Assembly: GCF_001625215.2 (NCBI RefSeq)
Contig: NC_030381.2
Location: forward strand, 50,181,214-50,245,213
Direction: 5' to 3'
DNA length: 64,000 nt
Source: Daucus carota subsp. sativus
Taxonomy: Eukaryota > Streptophyta > Magnoliopsida > Apiales > Apiaceae
Shown here: in pieces, positions 12,800-26,303 of the stretch
Layout of the letters: each line of letters begins with the position of its first letter
How positions within the stretch are numbered: position 1 is the first letter of the stretch
The notes under the pieces: generated by a model
What the model was told of the DNA's origin: nothing
Seen by the model: the letters and a program-made list of their open reading frames with translations, nothing else
The model's database searches: none
Program-made: the position numbers and the translations under genes

Positions 12800-13194
12800 G
12801 AGCATCTCCAACCATCTAAAACCCTTGGCTTAAAAGTGAGGTGGCATACCTAAAATAAAAAAATTTAGCCAACAGCTCCAAAAACCCAACTCCAACCATG
12901 CTCAGCTGTTGTCTATAAATTTAGCCAACTTCCTATGGATGGCTAAATTTGTCGAACCTCTACAGGTCTGTAAGAAAATCTGTAGAAAGATTGTACATCA
13001 TTTATTACCATATTGAACTGATATATTCTATTTTAACAATTTAAAATATTAATAACATACTATTTTTAAATTATAGCCAACCAATATAGCCAGTACCATT
13101 GAAACAAAATGTCTTACAGGTTCAGCAAATTTTACATAATGTCTTACAGGTCCAATTTAGCCAACGATTATAGCCAACACCGTTGGAGATGCTC
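12800..13194. mobile_element. Tourist-like MITE, copy 2 (inverted)
   Basis: 395 bp, with ends GAGCATCTCCAAC and GTTGGAGATGCTC and a TTA duplication on both sides (12797..12799 and 13195..13197). Its interior is the reverse complement of the elements at 3913..4307 and 39248..39638, including the ACAGGTTCAGCAAATTTTAC and GGATGGCTAAATTTGTCGAA stretches. Confidence 0.9.
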
Positions 13195-13473
13195 TTAGGA
13201 AGCTGTCATTAATTTCATTAACAAATATGCAAATATTTAAAAAATTATAACAATTATTTGTTTTTTATGACAACATGTATTTTTGAAAGCACAACAATTC
13301 AAATATATTCTATTTTTTTACTGAACTGTTTTACTATTTCACTTTTTATTTTCTATCTTTTTCACCAAATTGTTGTTACAAATTTTATGCAGGCAGTCTG
13401 ACAGTCTGGCTTATAATAAATGAATTAAGCCGAGGACATGCAAACCTCGAAAAAGGTACAGCATATAATCATA

Positions 13474-13733
13474 TTCCTTCCGTTTCAAAATACATGTCCA
13501 CTTTAGAAAAAAAAATTTGTTTCAAAATACTTGTCCACTTCATCTTTCAATGTAAATTTATATTTCCAAAATCAACTCTCCTTCACATATTTCAAATTTA
13601 TATTTCCAAGATCAACCATACACCACATATTAGGTTCAATTAATGATTTAATGCACCTCTTTTTTCTCAAAATTCACTTTTCTTAAACTATATGATTTTT
13701 TGAAAGTGGACATGTAAATTGAAACGGAGGGAG
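13474..13733. mobile_element. Stowaway-like MITE (CTCCCTCCG ends)
   Basis: About 260 bp, with ends TTCCTTCCGTTTCAAAATAC and the complementary ATTGAAACGGAGGGAG, flanked by TA on both sides, as expected for a Tc1/mariner-derived Stowaway MITE. The 5' end has two substitutions from the usual CTCCCTCCG. Confidence 0.78.
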
Positions 13734-14860
13734 TATTATTTTGTATTTGCATAGAAGAGTGAAGGATATGGACTTTATGGAGTCGAGGTGGTGAACCCCC
13801 TGCTGCTTCAGCTAGAATGGATGATTGTCTGTGTCACGAGAATGGTCCATCCTGTGTGTGTTTAGCCTACAAGGTATGGGTCACATTCAAGATAACATTA
13901 CTACACACGACTCACAGTCACAGGACCATCCGATACTTAGCTGTGCCTGCGCACACAGCTAAATCTCTATTTAATTTTATAGTTCAACTGTATTAGAGTA
14001 ACTAATAACTAAATTTTCTATTTCATTTTTAAAGTTTTGTTTTCTAGTCCTTCAATTTCATTTGTCGGTCATACTAGTTATGAAAAAGTCACAGTTCATG
14101 GATAAGGATAACTAATATTGTTTTAAAAAATTAAAATAACATGTGATCACAGATGTTGCAAGAGTCAAGAATCGGAACTTATCTGTTAACCTATCAGTTC
14201 AAAATTTATTTAAAAAATTTTGTATTTTTTTTGATAAATCGAGAATTTTTAATTAAATAGGATATAATCACTAAATCAGTGAAATATTTTTCAAAAATTG
14301 ATCGAGAATTAATTAAAAATTTCTAAATTACAGTCTTCAATTCGAAATTGTGTTCCCCAAACAAAACATTCGACTTGATCAAAGAAAATTTTAAAAAATC
14401 CAAACTAATAAACCCAAATGCAAGGACAATTTGGATAACCTAATTCAACTTCTATTTTTTTCCTGATTTTAGCAAAAGTTGATGCAACTTTACCCTGTGG
14501 GAAACAGTTAAGAACAACTGAACAAGTCAAGAGGTTGAATTTGCAGTCTGTACTTTGGCATTTATTCTGTAAATTTTTCTCAGACAAGTTATACTTTTAT
14601 TTTCATACCCTTTTGTCACCCTTTTAATGGTCAGCATGCAAGGTCAGTTTCGTAAAATCACACAACCTATCTTCCAGTAGTTTCATACATAAATTCAGTT
14701 ACACTTATTACACAGGTAAATACAAGACAAATCTTCCATTCATGATAAGAAAATCATTGCCTTGTTTCCTCTCGTAAATCATCATATTTCTCATCAAAAT
14801 TCATCATAAATTTCCCAACCCAACTCACCGGAAAATGGGTTTTAATTCTTAAACAGCCAA
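13734..14860. other. Spacer and probable promoter/leader of the ARM gene
   Basis: AT-rich with no gene recognised. The last 200 bp before the next start codon should hold the leader; no clear TATA box could be chosen. Confidence 0.4.
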
Positions 14861-16585
14861 ATGGGTGAGCAAAGTTCACCGGAATTGTCATCACTACCTG
14901 CCGGAAAATCAAGACTCCGGCAAGCTATTGAGCTTTCATCAACAATCATTTCACTATCTTATTCTATCAAAGTGTTTACCGTTAAATGGCAGATGATAAG
15001 AAACAAGCTGCAAGACCTTCTCTCCGGCCTCATCGATATTGAAAACCGTGATTCCGGCAACACATCTTCACTCTCCGGCGAGTATATTCAGGCAATTATA
15101 GACACACTTTGTGTATGTAATGAATTTGGGAATAAATGCATTGAGTTGAAGTTTAGTGGGAAGCTTCTAATGCAAAGTGATCTTTCTATACTTGTCTCTC
15201 GAATAGATGATCATATCAAATGCTTATCTGAGATATATATAGTTGGGCTTCTTAATCATAGTAATGCTATTGTTGTGCAAAAGCCAGGAGCTTTGGCTTC
15301 TCGAGATGATATGAAGTTCTTTGTTAATGATTTATTATCAAGGCTTAAAATTGGAGATACCCATATGAAGAAACAAGCTTTAGTAGCTCTTAATGATGTG
15401 ATTCAAGAAGATGACAAGTATGTGAAGATTTGTGTGGAGACTGAAGGGATTGTCTCAATTTTGGTGAATTTTCTTGATTCAGAAGTGATTGAAATTCAGG
15501 AAGAGGCTGCAAAAGGGGTGTGTTTGATTTCTCAAGTTGATGTTTATAGAGGTGTTTTAGCTGGTGCAGGGATAATTGCACCTTTGATTAGGGTTTTGGA
15601 GAGTGGGAGTGGGGCTGGGAAAGAATGTGCTGCAAGGTGTTTGATGAAGGTTACTGAGAATTCGGATAATTCGTGGTCGGTTTCGGCTCATGGTGGAGTG
15701 AGTGTGTTGATGAAGATTGTTAAGAGTGTTGATGGTTGTTGTGGTGAATTGGTTGGTTTGGCTTGTAGGGTGCTGAAAAATCTTGCTGGTGTTGAAGAGA
15801 TAAATAAGTTTATGGTTGAAGAAGGCGCGATTGTTGTTTTTCTTGGGTTGCTGAAGTCTAAAGATGAAACTGTACTACTGAGTTCGATGGATTATCTTGA
15901 AACTATGGCATCTACAGATAAAATGAATCGGGATTTGATTCTTAATGAAGGCGGGATTTCTGTTCTAGTTCATGTTTTGGACCCTAAGTTGTCAGTTTCA
16001 TCCAAGGCACGGGAAATGGCCTTTAGAGGAATAAAGACATTATGTTTAAAATCAGAAAGTTCGTTAAACGTTGTGATGAATTCTGGATTTATGGATCATG
16101 TGCTTTATTTTCTTCGTTATGGGGAGGTTTCTATACAAGAATTGGCGTTAAAGGCATCATTTTGGCTATGCAAAACCTCAGAAGAGGCACAAAAAGCCAT
16201 GGGTGATGCAGGGTTTATGCCAGAGCTTGTCAAGTTTCTTGATGCAAAGTCTTATGAGGTCTGCGAAATGGCAGCGGAGACACTCTCTGTCATGGTATCA
16301 GTGCCCAGGAATCGCAAGAGATTCGTGCAAAACCCACAAAACGTTGGTCTGATTGTGCAGTTACTTGATCAAGACGAGCCCAATTTAGGCGACAGCAAGT
16401 TGTTGCTCACGATTCTAACATTCCTAGTAAGCTCAAACACTGGAAGAAGAAGCATTGTAAATTCCGGGCACCTCAGAAACATAGAAAAACTTGCAGCAGC
16501 AGAAGTATCAGATGCAAAGAAGATAGTTAGGAGGTTATCCTCAAATAAATTCACCAGCATATTTAGTGGAATCTGGCATTCTTGA
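14861..16585 (+). CDS. Intronless armadillo-repeat protein with a DUF7032-type N-terminal domain
   Basis: One exon, 574 aa. Residues about 15-130 are helical (SRLRQAIELSSTIISLSYSI onward) and resemble the N-terminal domain found in plant ARM proteins that lack a U-box (DUF7032 type). From about 155 to 560 there are tandem ARM repeats, shown by recurring patterns such as GGISVLVHVLD, AGIIAPLIRVLESGS, EEAAKGVCLIS and AGFMPELVKFLD. No signal peptide, membrane segment, U-box or kinase domain is visible. The first ATG is used because the reading starts directly in the conserved N-terminal domain and an ATG-less run precedes it. Such proteins are thought to be protein-protein interaction scaffolds; I do not know a specific role for this one. 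Confidence 0.9.
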   Translation: MGEQSSPELSSLPAGKSRLRQAIELSSTIISLSYSIKVFTVKWQMIRNKLQDLLSGLIDIENRDSGNTSSLSGEYIQAIIDTLCVCNEFGNKCIELKFSGKLLMQSDLSILVSRIDDHIKCLSEIYIVGLLNHSNAIVVQKPGALASRDDMKFFVNDLLSRLKIGDTHMKKQALVALNDVIQEDDKYVKICVETEGIVSILVNFLDSEVIEIQEEAAKGVCLISQVDVYRGVLAGAGIIAPLIRVLESGSGAGKECAARCLMKVTENSDNSWSVSAHGGVSVLMKIVKSVDGCCGELVGLACRVLKNLAGVEEINKFMVEEGAIVVFLGLLKSKDETVLLSSMDYLETMASTDKMNRDLILNEGGISVLVHVLDPKLSVSSKAREMAFRGIKTLCLKSESSLNVVMNSGFMDHVLYFLRYGEVSIQELALKASFWLCKTSEEAQKAMGDAGFMPELVKFLDAKSYEVCEMAAETLSVMVSVPRNRKRFVQNPQNVGLIVQLLDQDEPNLGDSKLLLTILTFLVSSNTGRRSIVNSGHLRNIEKLAAAEVSDAKKIVRRLSSNKFTSIFSGIWHS

Positions 16586-19500
16586 ATGTAATATCAATTT
16601 TCTCAGCCTTCACTCTTGTGTATTTAGTATGTCATTATTACAAAAACTCTTTTGTTAATCAAGATTATGAGAAAATGATATCTACTGATATATAGTTAAA
16701 TGGGTTGGAAGGTAATGCACATGGGATATAGTTGGATGGTTGCCTGGCATGTGGTAGAGTAACCATCAACTTATTGTTTGTTGTAACTTTTGTTGTTGTG
16801 TACAATGAATAGTCCAAATGAGAGAAACCTGTTACAAATCTTCCTGTGAAAGGAGAGTGATAGATATGGCATATAACGCTGCTCCTACAAATTGCCTGTC
16901 TTTTAACTCTTCTTATGTTGTCTCAATTCTGATGGTACCAACTTAAGAGTACAACTTTTGCTGATGAATAATTGAGTCAGTTGTCACCATGGTGTGTCAT
17001 GAGGTGTCTTAATTAACAGGGTCACCTTATCTTTGTTCAGATGCCCTTTTTTAAAGGTGTAAAATGAAAGAATCGTATATATAGACTTTGTAAAAAAGAA
17101 ATGGGTGTTGATCCGTCCGCGGTCATGGACGCCCAAGTCTCTCTCAAAAAGCTTGGATTAATGAGCGCGGATGGGACTCGCTGCATGCACACAAAAAGAT
17201 AAGAATTAATGTTTTCTGCTATTAAAAAAAAAGCGGATAAAAGCCTATAGTTTGTTACAACAGTCGATTGACAAGGATCCGAACCCTGCTAATATAATTG
17301 GTTGAGATGTAAGTTGCAGCATATAACTGAACCTCCTGGGTTTGCACATTATGTTCAGTTGTTCACCCATTCAACATTCAATTGTGTATATTTTAACATA
17401 CATATCAAAGTAGTATTGTTCAAGAGTACAAGCCTTTTAATTTTGACTTGTGTGACTTAGCTTTCTGGAAAGGGAGGGGAGCCCATAAGGAAAAGAATAT
17501 TTTACTCAAATTGCTTGCAGAAAAGGTTTTCTCAATTTTCCTTGTTTTTCTATGTCACCTAATGGTTATTTAATTGCCCACATGAATGGATACCAGTGAG
17601 ATATCATATATGCACCAGCTGCTGCACTAACATTTCGTGTAGGCTAAACATTACATTGTTTAAACGAATCACTTAGAGCAAATAACATATTTAAACAGCC
17701 AGTCGTAATCAGTTTCTAGTATAACTGATGTAAAATCTATTTCTCGTGTAGTTGATGCAGAATTTATAAGATGTAATTTGATGTTTAATATAAGTGTCCG
17801 AATGCACCTAACGTTTTTTCATTATGGAATCAGTTGGTCAGTCATTCCTAATATACATTCATGTTATCTTGTTTAGCAGCAAAGATATTGCTAGTTGTCT
17901 AAAATCAGCTTTTGCTTACTTTTACTATGCAGTGCTCTTCTGTAGATTTATTTGTTATCGTGATGCACAAATGGAGCCTGAACCCTATAATTTGGTAGAT
18001 ATTTCATAATGACTTATCCTCCTAGTTGGCATGTTTCATCTCACAATGCATAAGGCAGAAAGGGAGGGCCATTTGCCCCGTTTCGATCTCCGTTCTATTC
18101 GGGTCGGGGAGTCAGAGATTTTATCTGAGTATAGAGTGAGAATCGGAGAAAAATTTATAAAAATTTTAGGGATTGGGACAACTTCTTAAAATTATATTAA
18201 CAATATTAGCGAAATTTAGTTCAAAGCTATTCTCAAAGACTGCCGGCACTCAGAAATCTCTTTTTGGTTTAACATTAATATGTAATACAAATTAATGTCA
18301 ATTTTATATTATTTAATTTAATTCTTTAAATTGCAGAAATGTACACCTGCATTCAAATTAAAAAGTCTTTGTACTCACCTGATATACTTACGAACATCAA
18401 CCACAAAAATTATTTAAGTTTGTTCTCGATAGTCTCTGTAAAAAGCAAAAGAAAACAAAATATTTTCAAATATCACATTTCTTTTGGGTAATTTTTTTTT
18501 AACACGCACTTTCTCTATTCGACATGCTTATAAATTATAATAACGTGCTTGTCAAAAATAACGTGCTTGTCCTTTCAAAAAAAAAATAAAAAATAACGTG
18601 CTTGTCACGGTTAATGTAATATCTACATAATGGCAAAATTTTCAGTCAAGTGTGTCTGTTTCTGCAAGTAATTTTTCTCGATGTTACGGTGATAGTCCAC
18701 GAAAATGTCGAAAATTTATCTTAAAAAGAAAGACTCGCCAGTACCAGATCAATTGTCGCATTGGGTTGACAGTTGCACATAGCGAATTATCGTGTCCTTT
18801 TCCTGTGATGTTTATTGCAATTTCTTGGTAATGCGCAAATTAAAACCAATCCGAGCTGTATCGGTTTGTATAATAGTTCATGGAAGTTTGGAAGCTAGTT
18901 CAGGGCCAGATCTTATGGTCTTATATAGCTGACTGTCTGCACAATTTGTTTCTATGAGTCGGATTATAAGTACTTCTTTGTCTGACAGAATTGCTTTGAA
19001 GGAAGATCTCTCAATATATATGGACAATCTGTTGTTATATTGGAAGTAATGTCTACAAATTTTTACATTCAATAATCAATATGCAGTAAAACTGCAAAAG
19101 AGACATTGGTTACTGGTGCATATTCCTCCTGCAACAATACAAATTAGGCCAATACATGTACGAATTATCATCACAGATTTAACAACTGCGGATAACAGTT
19201 CTGACAATTTTAGAACTTGTTTGAATAAATTGTAACTCGGTATTGCATAGAGAGTCCCACAAATCTATAATACAGAGCCAAATATAGAACCCGTTTGACT
19301 CAGGTTTATCACTTATGACTTAATGCGATTTATGTGGCTGAACGTTTAAAATGTCTGAGTAATTTTTACTTATTACTGATTTAAAAGTTATTAAAAATAT
19401 AAAAATAAAAATAAGATTGATTTGTGGGTAAGTTATGACTTAATGGATAATTTTTATCAAGAAAATTTTTTATAAAATCAAGTCAGTGAAAAAGAAACTC

Positions 19501-20509
19501 AAACTAACTTTTGATTTTAAGTCAGCTTCTGACTTATTTCTAATTTTAAGTCAAAAACATTATAGCTAATTTTATTAGATACTAACATTTGAGAGGATCT
19601 CAAACGAGTTGAAATCTGTAGTTTAAAATGGACAAATAAATTCGTAAATAAAATTATAGAAAAATATATGAAAAAATATCAAACTCTAACGAGAAATTTC
19701 GTTGGAATTAATAACAATTTCAGAACATTAGTTATATTTAGTCAACGTCTAGAACTTTGTATAAAGATTTCATATCATCTGTCAAATAGTATATTATATT
19801 TTATTTTCACTATTCATTATAACATTAAAATAAATATATTTAATTTATAATAATATGAAAAAATATAATAATATGCTACTTTGAAATATATTCTCATTGT
19901 TCCATTCATTTTCATTCAATTTTTATTTTGGCACGTATCACTCAATTGTATAAAATTTTCAAAGTAAAAAAGTTTTATAATATAAAATTTTAACTACATA
20001 CCTTATTTTCTTGCACTACACTCATTCCATACATTAAAATATTAGTTGCTCCAACACTTTATTCACTTTTGTTACATATCTTTGTTCAATTATAATTTTC
20101 TCTTAATCTTCGTTCCCCACCTTGTATGTATACTATACCATGAGACGAAGTCGGAACCATTCCAATAAAATACTAACATCGTAAAAATTCAGCAAATCAT
20201 TATCAATATTAAGTATTATTATAAGAGAATAGGGATTAGGGAGAGTGAGATACATATCAAATATCTTTTGTGAAATTATTAATAAAATAATTATGTTTTA
20301 ATTTTAATATATCCAATCTTTATAATTTAAGAACACCCATAATACATATAATGGAAAATTACTTGAGTAGAATCTCATGTTTCTTTTTCTTTTATTTCAA
20401 TTGATCATTTTAAATAATATAATTGAGTATATTTTTCATGACGTTTGCTAAACTTTATTAAAAAAATATAATGGATAATTTTTTTATATATTTTCAATAT
20501 ATCATATCC
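16586..20509. other. Long AT-rich intergenic region, no gene seen
   Basis: It begins with the ARM-gene 3' flank. Open frames such as 17824..18009 (plus), 18878..19072 (minus) and 19668..19850 (plus) are short and AT-biased. Near 18535-18611 the word AATAACGTGCTTGTC occurs three times. I recognise no protein or RNA gene here. Confidence 0.5.
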
Positions 20510-21360
20510 TATCCTATATTATAATACCTGAGTCTACCCAGGTATGCAGTTAACCAATCAGAAAAGAGGAATTATTTTAGGACCAATCAGAGGTCATTCC
20601 TAAATTTTACACCAATCATATTCATTCTTCACTTTCTTTCAACCACCTTATGCAGTTAACCAATCAGAAAAAAAGAATTATTTTAGCACTAATATTATTT
20701 ATTATACAATATAATTAATCAACTCCTTTCATTATCTGATTATAACTCAACTAATTAGACTCCTTTTCATTATTTAATTAAAAATAATCTAATTAGATAA
20801 TAATAAAATTTGAGATTTACTTTAAGTAATTTAATTTAATTCAATTCAATTTATGAAAAAATAAATTATTTTAGGATGTTAACCAATAAAAAAAGAGGAA
20901 TTAATTTAGTGCCAATATATCATTCCTTATTTTAGGCCAATGATATTTATCCGTTAACTTTAGATAATTTTAAAACAAATCAGAGTCCATCCTTAAATGC
21001 AGTTAACCAATCAAAAAAGAAGAACTATTTTAGGACTAATCAGAGGCCATTCTTAAATTTTAGACCAATCATATTAATTCTTCAACTTTCTTTCAACCAC
21101 CTTATGCAGTTAACCAATCAGAAAAAAAATAAATTATTTTAGCACTAATATTATTCATCATCCAACTTTTCTTCTATTAAATTTTATCCAAAATGTCTTT
21201 CGAGTATTATATGATATATAAAATTAGATATTTACTATTTTAGAAAATTAAATTCACACTTAGCTAATATAACCATTGTTTTTATAATTATAAATATATA
21301 ATTATAATGTGATTGGTTAACTGCATACCTGGGTAGACTTAGGTATTATAATATAGGATA
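20510..21360. mobile_element. 851-bp element with 51-bp near-perfect terminal inverted repeats
   Basis: The first 51 bases (20510..20560, starting TATCCTATATTATAATACC) and the last 51 (21310..21360) are complementary at 50 positions. The interior is AT-rich, non-coding, and contains a direct repeat of about 160 bp (about 20550-20705 and 20998-21160), each unit starting ATGCAGTTAACCAATCA, a word also present at the inner end of the inverted repeat. The ends include TA, so a Tc1/mariner or other TA-target origin is possible. I found no 8-9 bp target duplication, so the superfamily is open. Confidence 0.75.
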
Positions 21361-22820
21361 AATACAAGTTAGCATCTAGAATGACCAATTTTCATAAACC
21401 TCACAGTGATTTTATAATTTACTAAGACAAATTTTTTATTAAATCCATAAAATTTATTGACATAAGTGAATTTTTACAAGATATACACTTTTACGGCATA
21501 CTCGATTGAATTTAATAATTTTTATTATTTCATAAATAAGTTAAGTGCATACAAATTATCAGAAATTTGGCTATAAAGACAATTATGCAAATTAAATGAA
21601 TATACGTATAAATTAATTAAATTATATAATATAATAATAACGACTGATATTAGGCATGTATCCACCCGATCCGATCGACCTTAACCCAACATTACTTTAT
21701 TCAATAGGGGAAATTAAAAAACATTATGACCTTGAAATTACTCGCCCGCTCACGTCCCCATTCACTAACTGGCTCCCCAGTTCTCATATATATATTATAA
21801 AAAAATTTATACATAAATATTACAATATTGTTAAAATTAAAATAATTTTATACAAGTCCACCCATAAATTTTCATATGACTAAACAATATTTCTAATTTG
21901 TTGCGGTGGTTAAAATATTAACATGTATTACGTGACATACATGGTTTTTTGAGTATTATATAATATAAAATTAAATATAAATATATAGTACAACAAGTAA
22001 GATCTTAACCAAAAAATTTTGCCACGGATCATGCTCTAGCACAGGGACGAAACACTTGGGCCATGGAAGCTGCCGCTTCTTCTTCTTTCTTCTCATTTTT
22101 GCTCAAATCTCAATTGCTAAAAAACTGTCTACGGATGGACCAAGGACAATGACAGCCCACCAGTAGTGGGCTTTGGGCTGTGTTCTAGTTCTCACAGGCC
22201 GATATGTACCAAATACCAATCTGATGTGTGTAACCTGCAGACTCCATAGTCCATTTTAATCAATCTAATATGTCCAATTCTTAAACAATGTTAGAGTACG
22301 GCACGGCGAGAAAATATAAATATTTTATATGAACCAATACAAAATGCTGCATCAATTTTTATTGAAGGTCGCTAACTTGGTGACCTCTCATTTTGGACGT
22401 GGAGAACATTTTGTAACTATTATTATCTTTAATATAAAGTAATTATTTGAGGCAATAACTTAATTTTATATTGCCAGAGGTTCTTGTCGCTTTGGGTTGA
22501 CGTATTATAATCGTTAAATAAACAGCGACAACTACGTGTTCATATGTGATAAATCATTATATACTCCTAAACTCCTAATCAAGAAGTAGCGATCCAACTA
22601 GCTACTTATATAATTATATTGATATTTTATTAGTAATTTATACATAATTAGTCTCTAATCATGATTAAATACATGTTACTAGACGGCCAGGATGAACTTC
22701 ATTAGTTGACTTTAGCTTTAAGAGTGTAAGTCAAAGCCTTGCTTTTAAAGACAGTATTATACTTTTTGGATAATGTTATATTTGGCGAAGTATGATTATT
22801 AGTGTACAGCTTGTATTCAT
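21361..22820. other. AT-rich spacer, no gene seen
   Basis: A 29-codon open frame beginning at 22062 (starting MEAAASSSFF) looks like the start of a targeted protein, but it stops soon and has no detectable continuation. The open frame at 21656..21883 has no motif. Confidence 0.4.
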
Positions 22821-22821
22821 G

Positions 22822-23107
22822 TAATCCCTCCGTCCCAATCAATTCTATACAGTTTCTTTTTTGGGATGTCCCATCATTTCTATACATTCCCAAAATAGTA
22901 ACTTTTTATAATATAAAACACTACTACACCCACTACATTCTTCCACTATCTCCATTCTATAATAATATAAACACTATTACACCCACTATTTCAAATTTAT
23001 TATTAAATATAAATGGGTCCCACCACTATACTCACTTTTCATCCACGTTTACTCATTTTTTACCCCTTTTCTTGATCTCCGTGTTCCAGCCATTTGTGAG
23101 GGAGTAG
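22822..23107. mobile_element. Degenerate Stowaway-like MITE
   Basis: The left end reads ATCCCTCCGTCCCAATCA and the right end GTGAGGGAGTA, consistent with CTCCCTCCGT-type Stowaway ends next to TA. The interior has lost clear symmetry. The open frames across it (22802..23107 plus, 22702..22893 minus) are not genes. Confidence 0.5.
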
Positions 23108-26100
23108 TAGAGAGTAGTTTGTGTACAACGTCCTGCACTTGTTCTATGTGAAATTAGTATTATGTTCACATGGTTTTCTAATTTTTTGCCCTGGCAAGTT
23201 GTAATAATTAACCTCACAAGTTCACTGTTACACAGGACATGTCGCAAATACTACTGGTTTCGCTAATAATTATATATAATTTTAGCATTTTTACAAGCCC
23301 AGTGGCAATTTTATCATTTTAGTTGATGTTAATTTTGTGTCCAAAATAATTTCAAATATTTTAAATTTACTTGTTTTAAGAGATTATCTATTTGCCCCTA
23401 CATTCTTTACATTTTTTTCTGTCACAAGAAGATTCTTTACATTGTAAATAGAGAGTTCGGCAAGTATATATTTTAAAATTATTATAAAAATAATTTTGAA
23501 AAATATTTTAATTTTTTATCTAGAAAAAGTATATTTATAAAATTTTAATAAAAAATTAAAAAAATAAGAGCTTTAAAATATATAAAGATAATGGACAAAA
23601 CAATACAGAATGAGAGGTCCATAAAATACTGATATACTCTTGCCAATGTGCCCCTACAAGAAAGATACGAAACTTCAGTTTTAATTTGGACAGCAGACTC
23701 ATATATAGACGTCAAAAAATAATTAAACTGAATGCGAGTGTTTTTTCTGGTGGGATCATGTTTAAATGAGAACTTGATGAGTCAATTGATCTATACGTCT
23801 TGTTTTTACGATCAAGTCTTCAGGGGTTGATTTTGCAGACGATATTTTCGATTGCTCCGTCCATATCACTTTGAATGTATGTACACTGGCACAATGTATA
23901 ATAGTCTTGACATGCAACGTAGATTTTAATGACCAGAACCCACCCATAACAGTTGGTCCTTGAGAAGAAATTTCTTGGCTAGTTTGTTCAAACAAGTTTA
24001 CCAAGATGACAAGCACACAAGTTTGAGTTTGACCACCTCCATTCACATGGTTCGACTTCGACCTTTAGTTCGTTATACTCAGAATTCAGATACACTTGTT
24101 TGTGGATTATCATATTCGGCTTCTCGGATAAGTATCGAGTAGTTTGTTCTTCATTGACGATTAAAGAGGTGGCAATATCAGACACGATCGGAAACCCGAC
24201 ACGAACGCGACCCAATCTGAAACTCAATTTACTGAGACAGAAACCCAAAAGTGATCCGAAAATCACCCGATTGACCCGAAATGGACCCGAAATTAGAATT
24301 TCATTTCTAATAACTTCAATTTCAAGTTTTATTCAATTTTAAGTGATTTTAGCTTGACCTGAAATTGACCCAATTACTAACACGAACACGATCCGTTACC
24401 CAAAATTGCCACCCCACGATTTGCCTTGATATCAAATGTAGTTACCACATTCTTGATATTAACAACGAAGCTATATTGATTTTTGGAGTTTAAGTTGTTA
24501 TAAGTTCGAGATCTCCTATAAAAGTTATGAAGCTATATTATTATTTTATTAATTTTTGAAACTATATTATTATTTACTTATTCTCATGGAAAAGTTAAGT
24601 AATAATTATGTTCCATTATTTTGTGATTTCTATAATATAAAGAGTAAATTTCACTTGTGTGACCACTTTTTACACCGATTTGCAATTTTGTGGCCGAAGC
24701 TTAAATTTTGCAAAACTGTGTTCGGAGTTCGACTCAGTATTTTAAAATTTTGGCTCCCGTTAAGTCCGTTAGTTTTCAACCGTTAACTCACTTAAAAATT
24801 AAAAATTGAAGGGGTAAAATATAGCCACACCCTTGAAATTTATTCTAATATAAATTGCCGATTATATAATGCATATTAAATTTTGTAATATATATTGGTG
24901 ATTGAACTTTTTTTTTCCCACGATTAGTGATTGAACTATGAATTTGACAATTATAAATAATATGTGAAAATAATAAGTTTATGGGAGATTTTTTTTTATA
25001 AGCCTGAGACGACAAATGGATAGTTCTACCATCAAGTTACTCTCATCCCATTGTGTCGAGATGTTATCAATACTCATCAAATCGGTTAAATCATCCGTGT
25101 TGATGGTGGTGATCGAAGAACTTTTTATATATGTATTTATTTAATTTATAAAATTAAATAATTATTAATATTACAGTCATTACTTTAAAAACATTGTACG
25201 TCTATAGCGGCGAAAGTTCCTATATAAATATATGCATTTATACACCAGTCGTGAGAGTGAAACTGTAAAAGACGATGAACCCAGATTGGGTGCATAGTTA
25301 AGTTTTGTTTCTTTAAAGAGCAGCAATCTTTCTTCGCTAACTAAAATAGTGCATATTTTCACTTAAACTATTTTGTTGACTTTTCTATTATTATTACCCT
25401 TTTTTTTTGGTACCCTGCATTAATAATTTGTGCGAAACGAATGCATCGATGATATAAAATAAGTGTAGAGTGCGAATATGTGTTTGTCTGTTTGTGATAG
25501 CTACTTCGCATCTGATATCGCGTATAGTTATTATAATTAATTTATACTTTACTATCTGAAATCTTAGCCCTGTGTTGTCATTGACATGCATGGTCCAACA
25601 GCTTGTACCAACTCATATTTATTTTAAGATATTTAAATAAATCAAACTGGTTGCAGAGATTCGAATCTTAGTTATAGACATACGGTATTATTAACAATTT
25701 ATTTATTTATTTCCGAGTTGATCAATACATATTTATATAATGATATATATAGTATATAAACTCCAAAATTTGTTGCCCAAGTATAATGAAAAAGATCCAC
25801 ACCACGGTGTCTGGATGCGAGAATGTGTACAAGAATGACGGTATGGTCCTAATTTATATTGCTGAATGCTGCGGCATACAGGAATAGTAACATTTTGTTG
25901 AAATTATTTTGAGAACTGTTTCCTACATCTAAAATCCGTATTTTTCAAATAATGGTATTTGTTTCTAAAATTATTTCTAAGAAAAGCATATTTCTGGTAA
26001 ACAAATTATTTTTATTGCACTATCAAAGTTCAACAAACATATTTTTTTTGTATCATGACCTCAAATATGTGTATTTGAAAATAAACTATCAGACAATAAT

Positions 26101-26117
26101 TTAACTTGTATAATAAC
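23108..26117. other. AT-rich spacer with an old hAT-like remnant
   Basis: At about 24163-24413 there is a remnant with inverted ends AGGTGGCAATATC and AATTGCCACCCC and with GACCCAA/CCCGACACGA words inside, like the other hAT-type MITEs but degraded; ACGATT flanks both sides. Open frames 23762..24046, 23988..24266 and 24100..24342 overlap this remnant and are not genes. Nothing else recognised. Confidence 0.45.
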
Positions 26118-26134
26118 ATTTTTTTACCGATTTT

Positions 26135-26303
26135 CTTTTCTTTTTTCTTTTTGGTTCAAACGGTGTCCGGACCAGTTTGCGCGCAGTTCGACTAATTCGG
26201 TTAGACTAACTAGCACACTCATGGTAGCCCACTTGTGATCTCAAGAGTCAAGGGAGTAAGCCTCAAGCGCCACTGTCCAACCATCTGGGACACCCATGAC
26301 AAT
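26135..26303 (-). mobile_element. Au-like SINE fragment with 17-bp target duplication
   Basis: The core GGTGTCCGGACCAGTTTGCG, followed by CGCAGTTCGACTAATTCGG, matches my memory of the 3' part of plant Au-type SINEs in reverse orientation. It is flanked by 17-bp direct repeats that differ at one base (26118..26134 and 26304..26320; ATTTTTTTAC then C/T then GATTTT), the kind of duplication LINE-driven retroposition leaves. The copy is short, so it is 5'-truncated or partly deleted. Confidence 0.65.

Noticed and set aside
22062-22151. Short frame beginning MEAAASSSFFSF that resembles a transit-peptide start
   Set aside because: Stops after 29 codons with no plausible donor and following exon.
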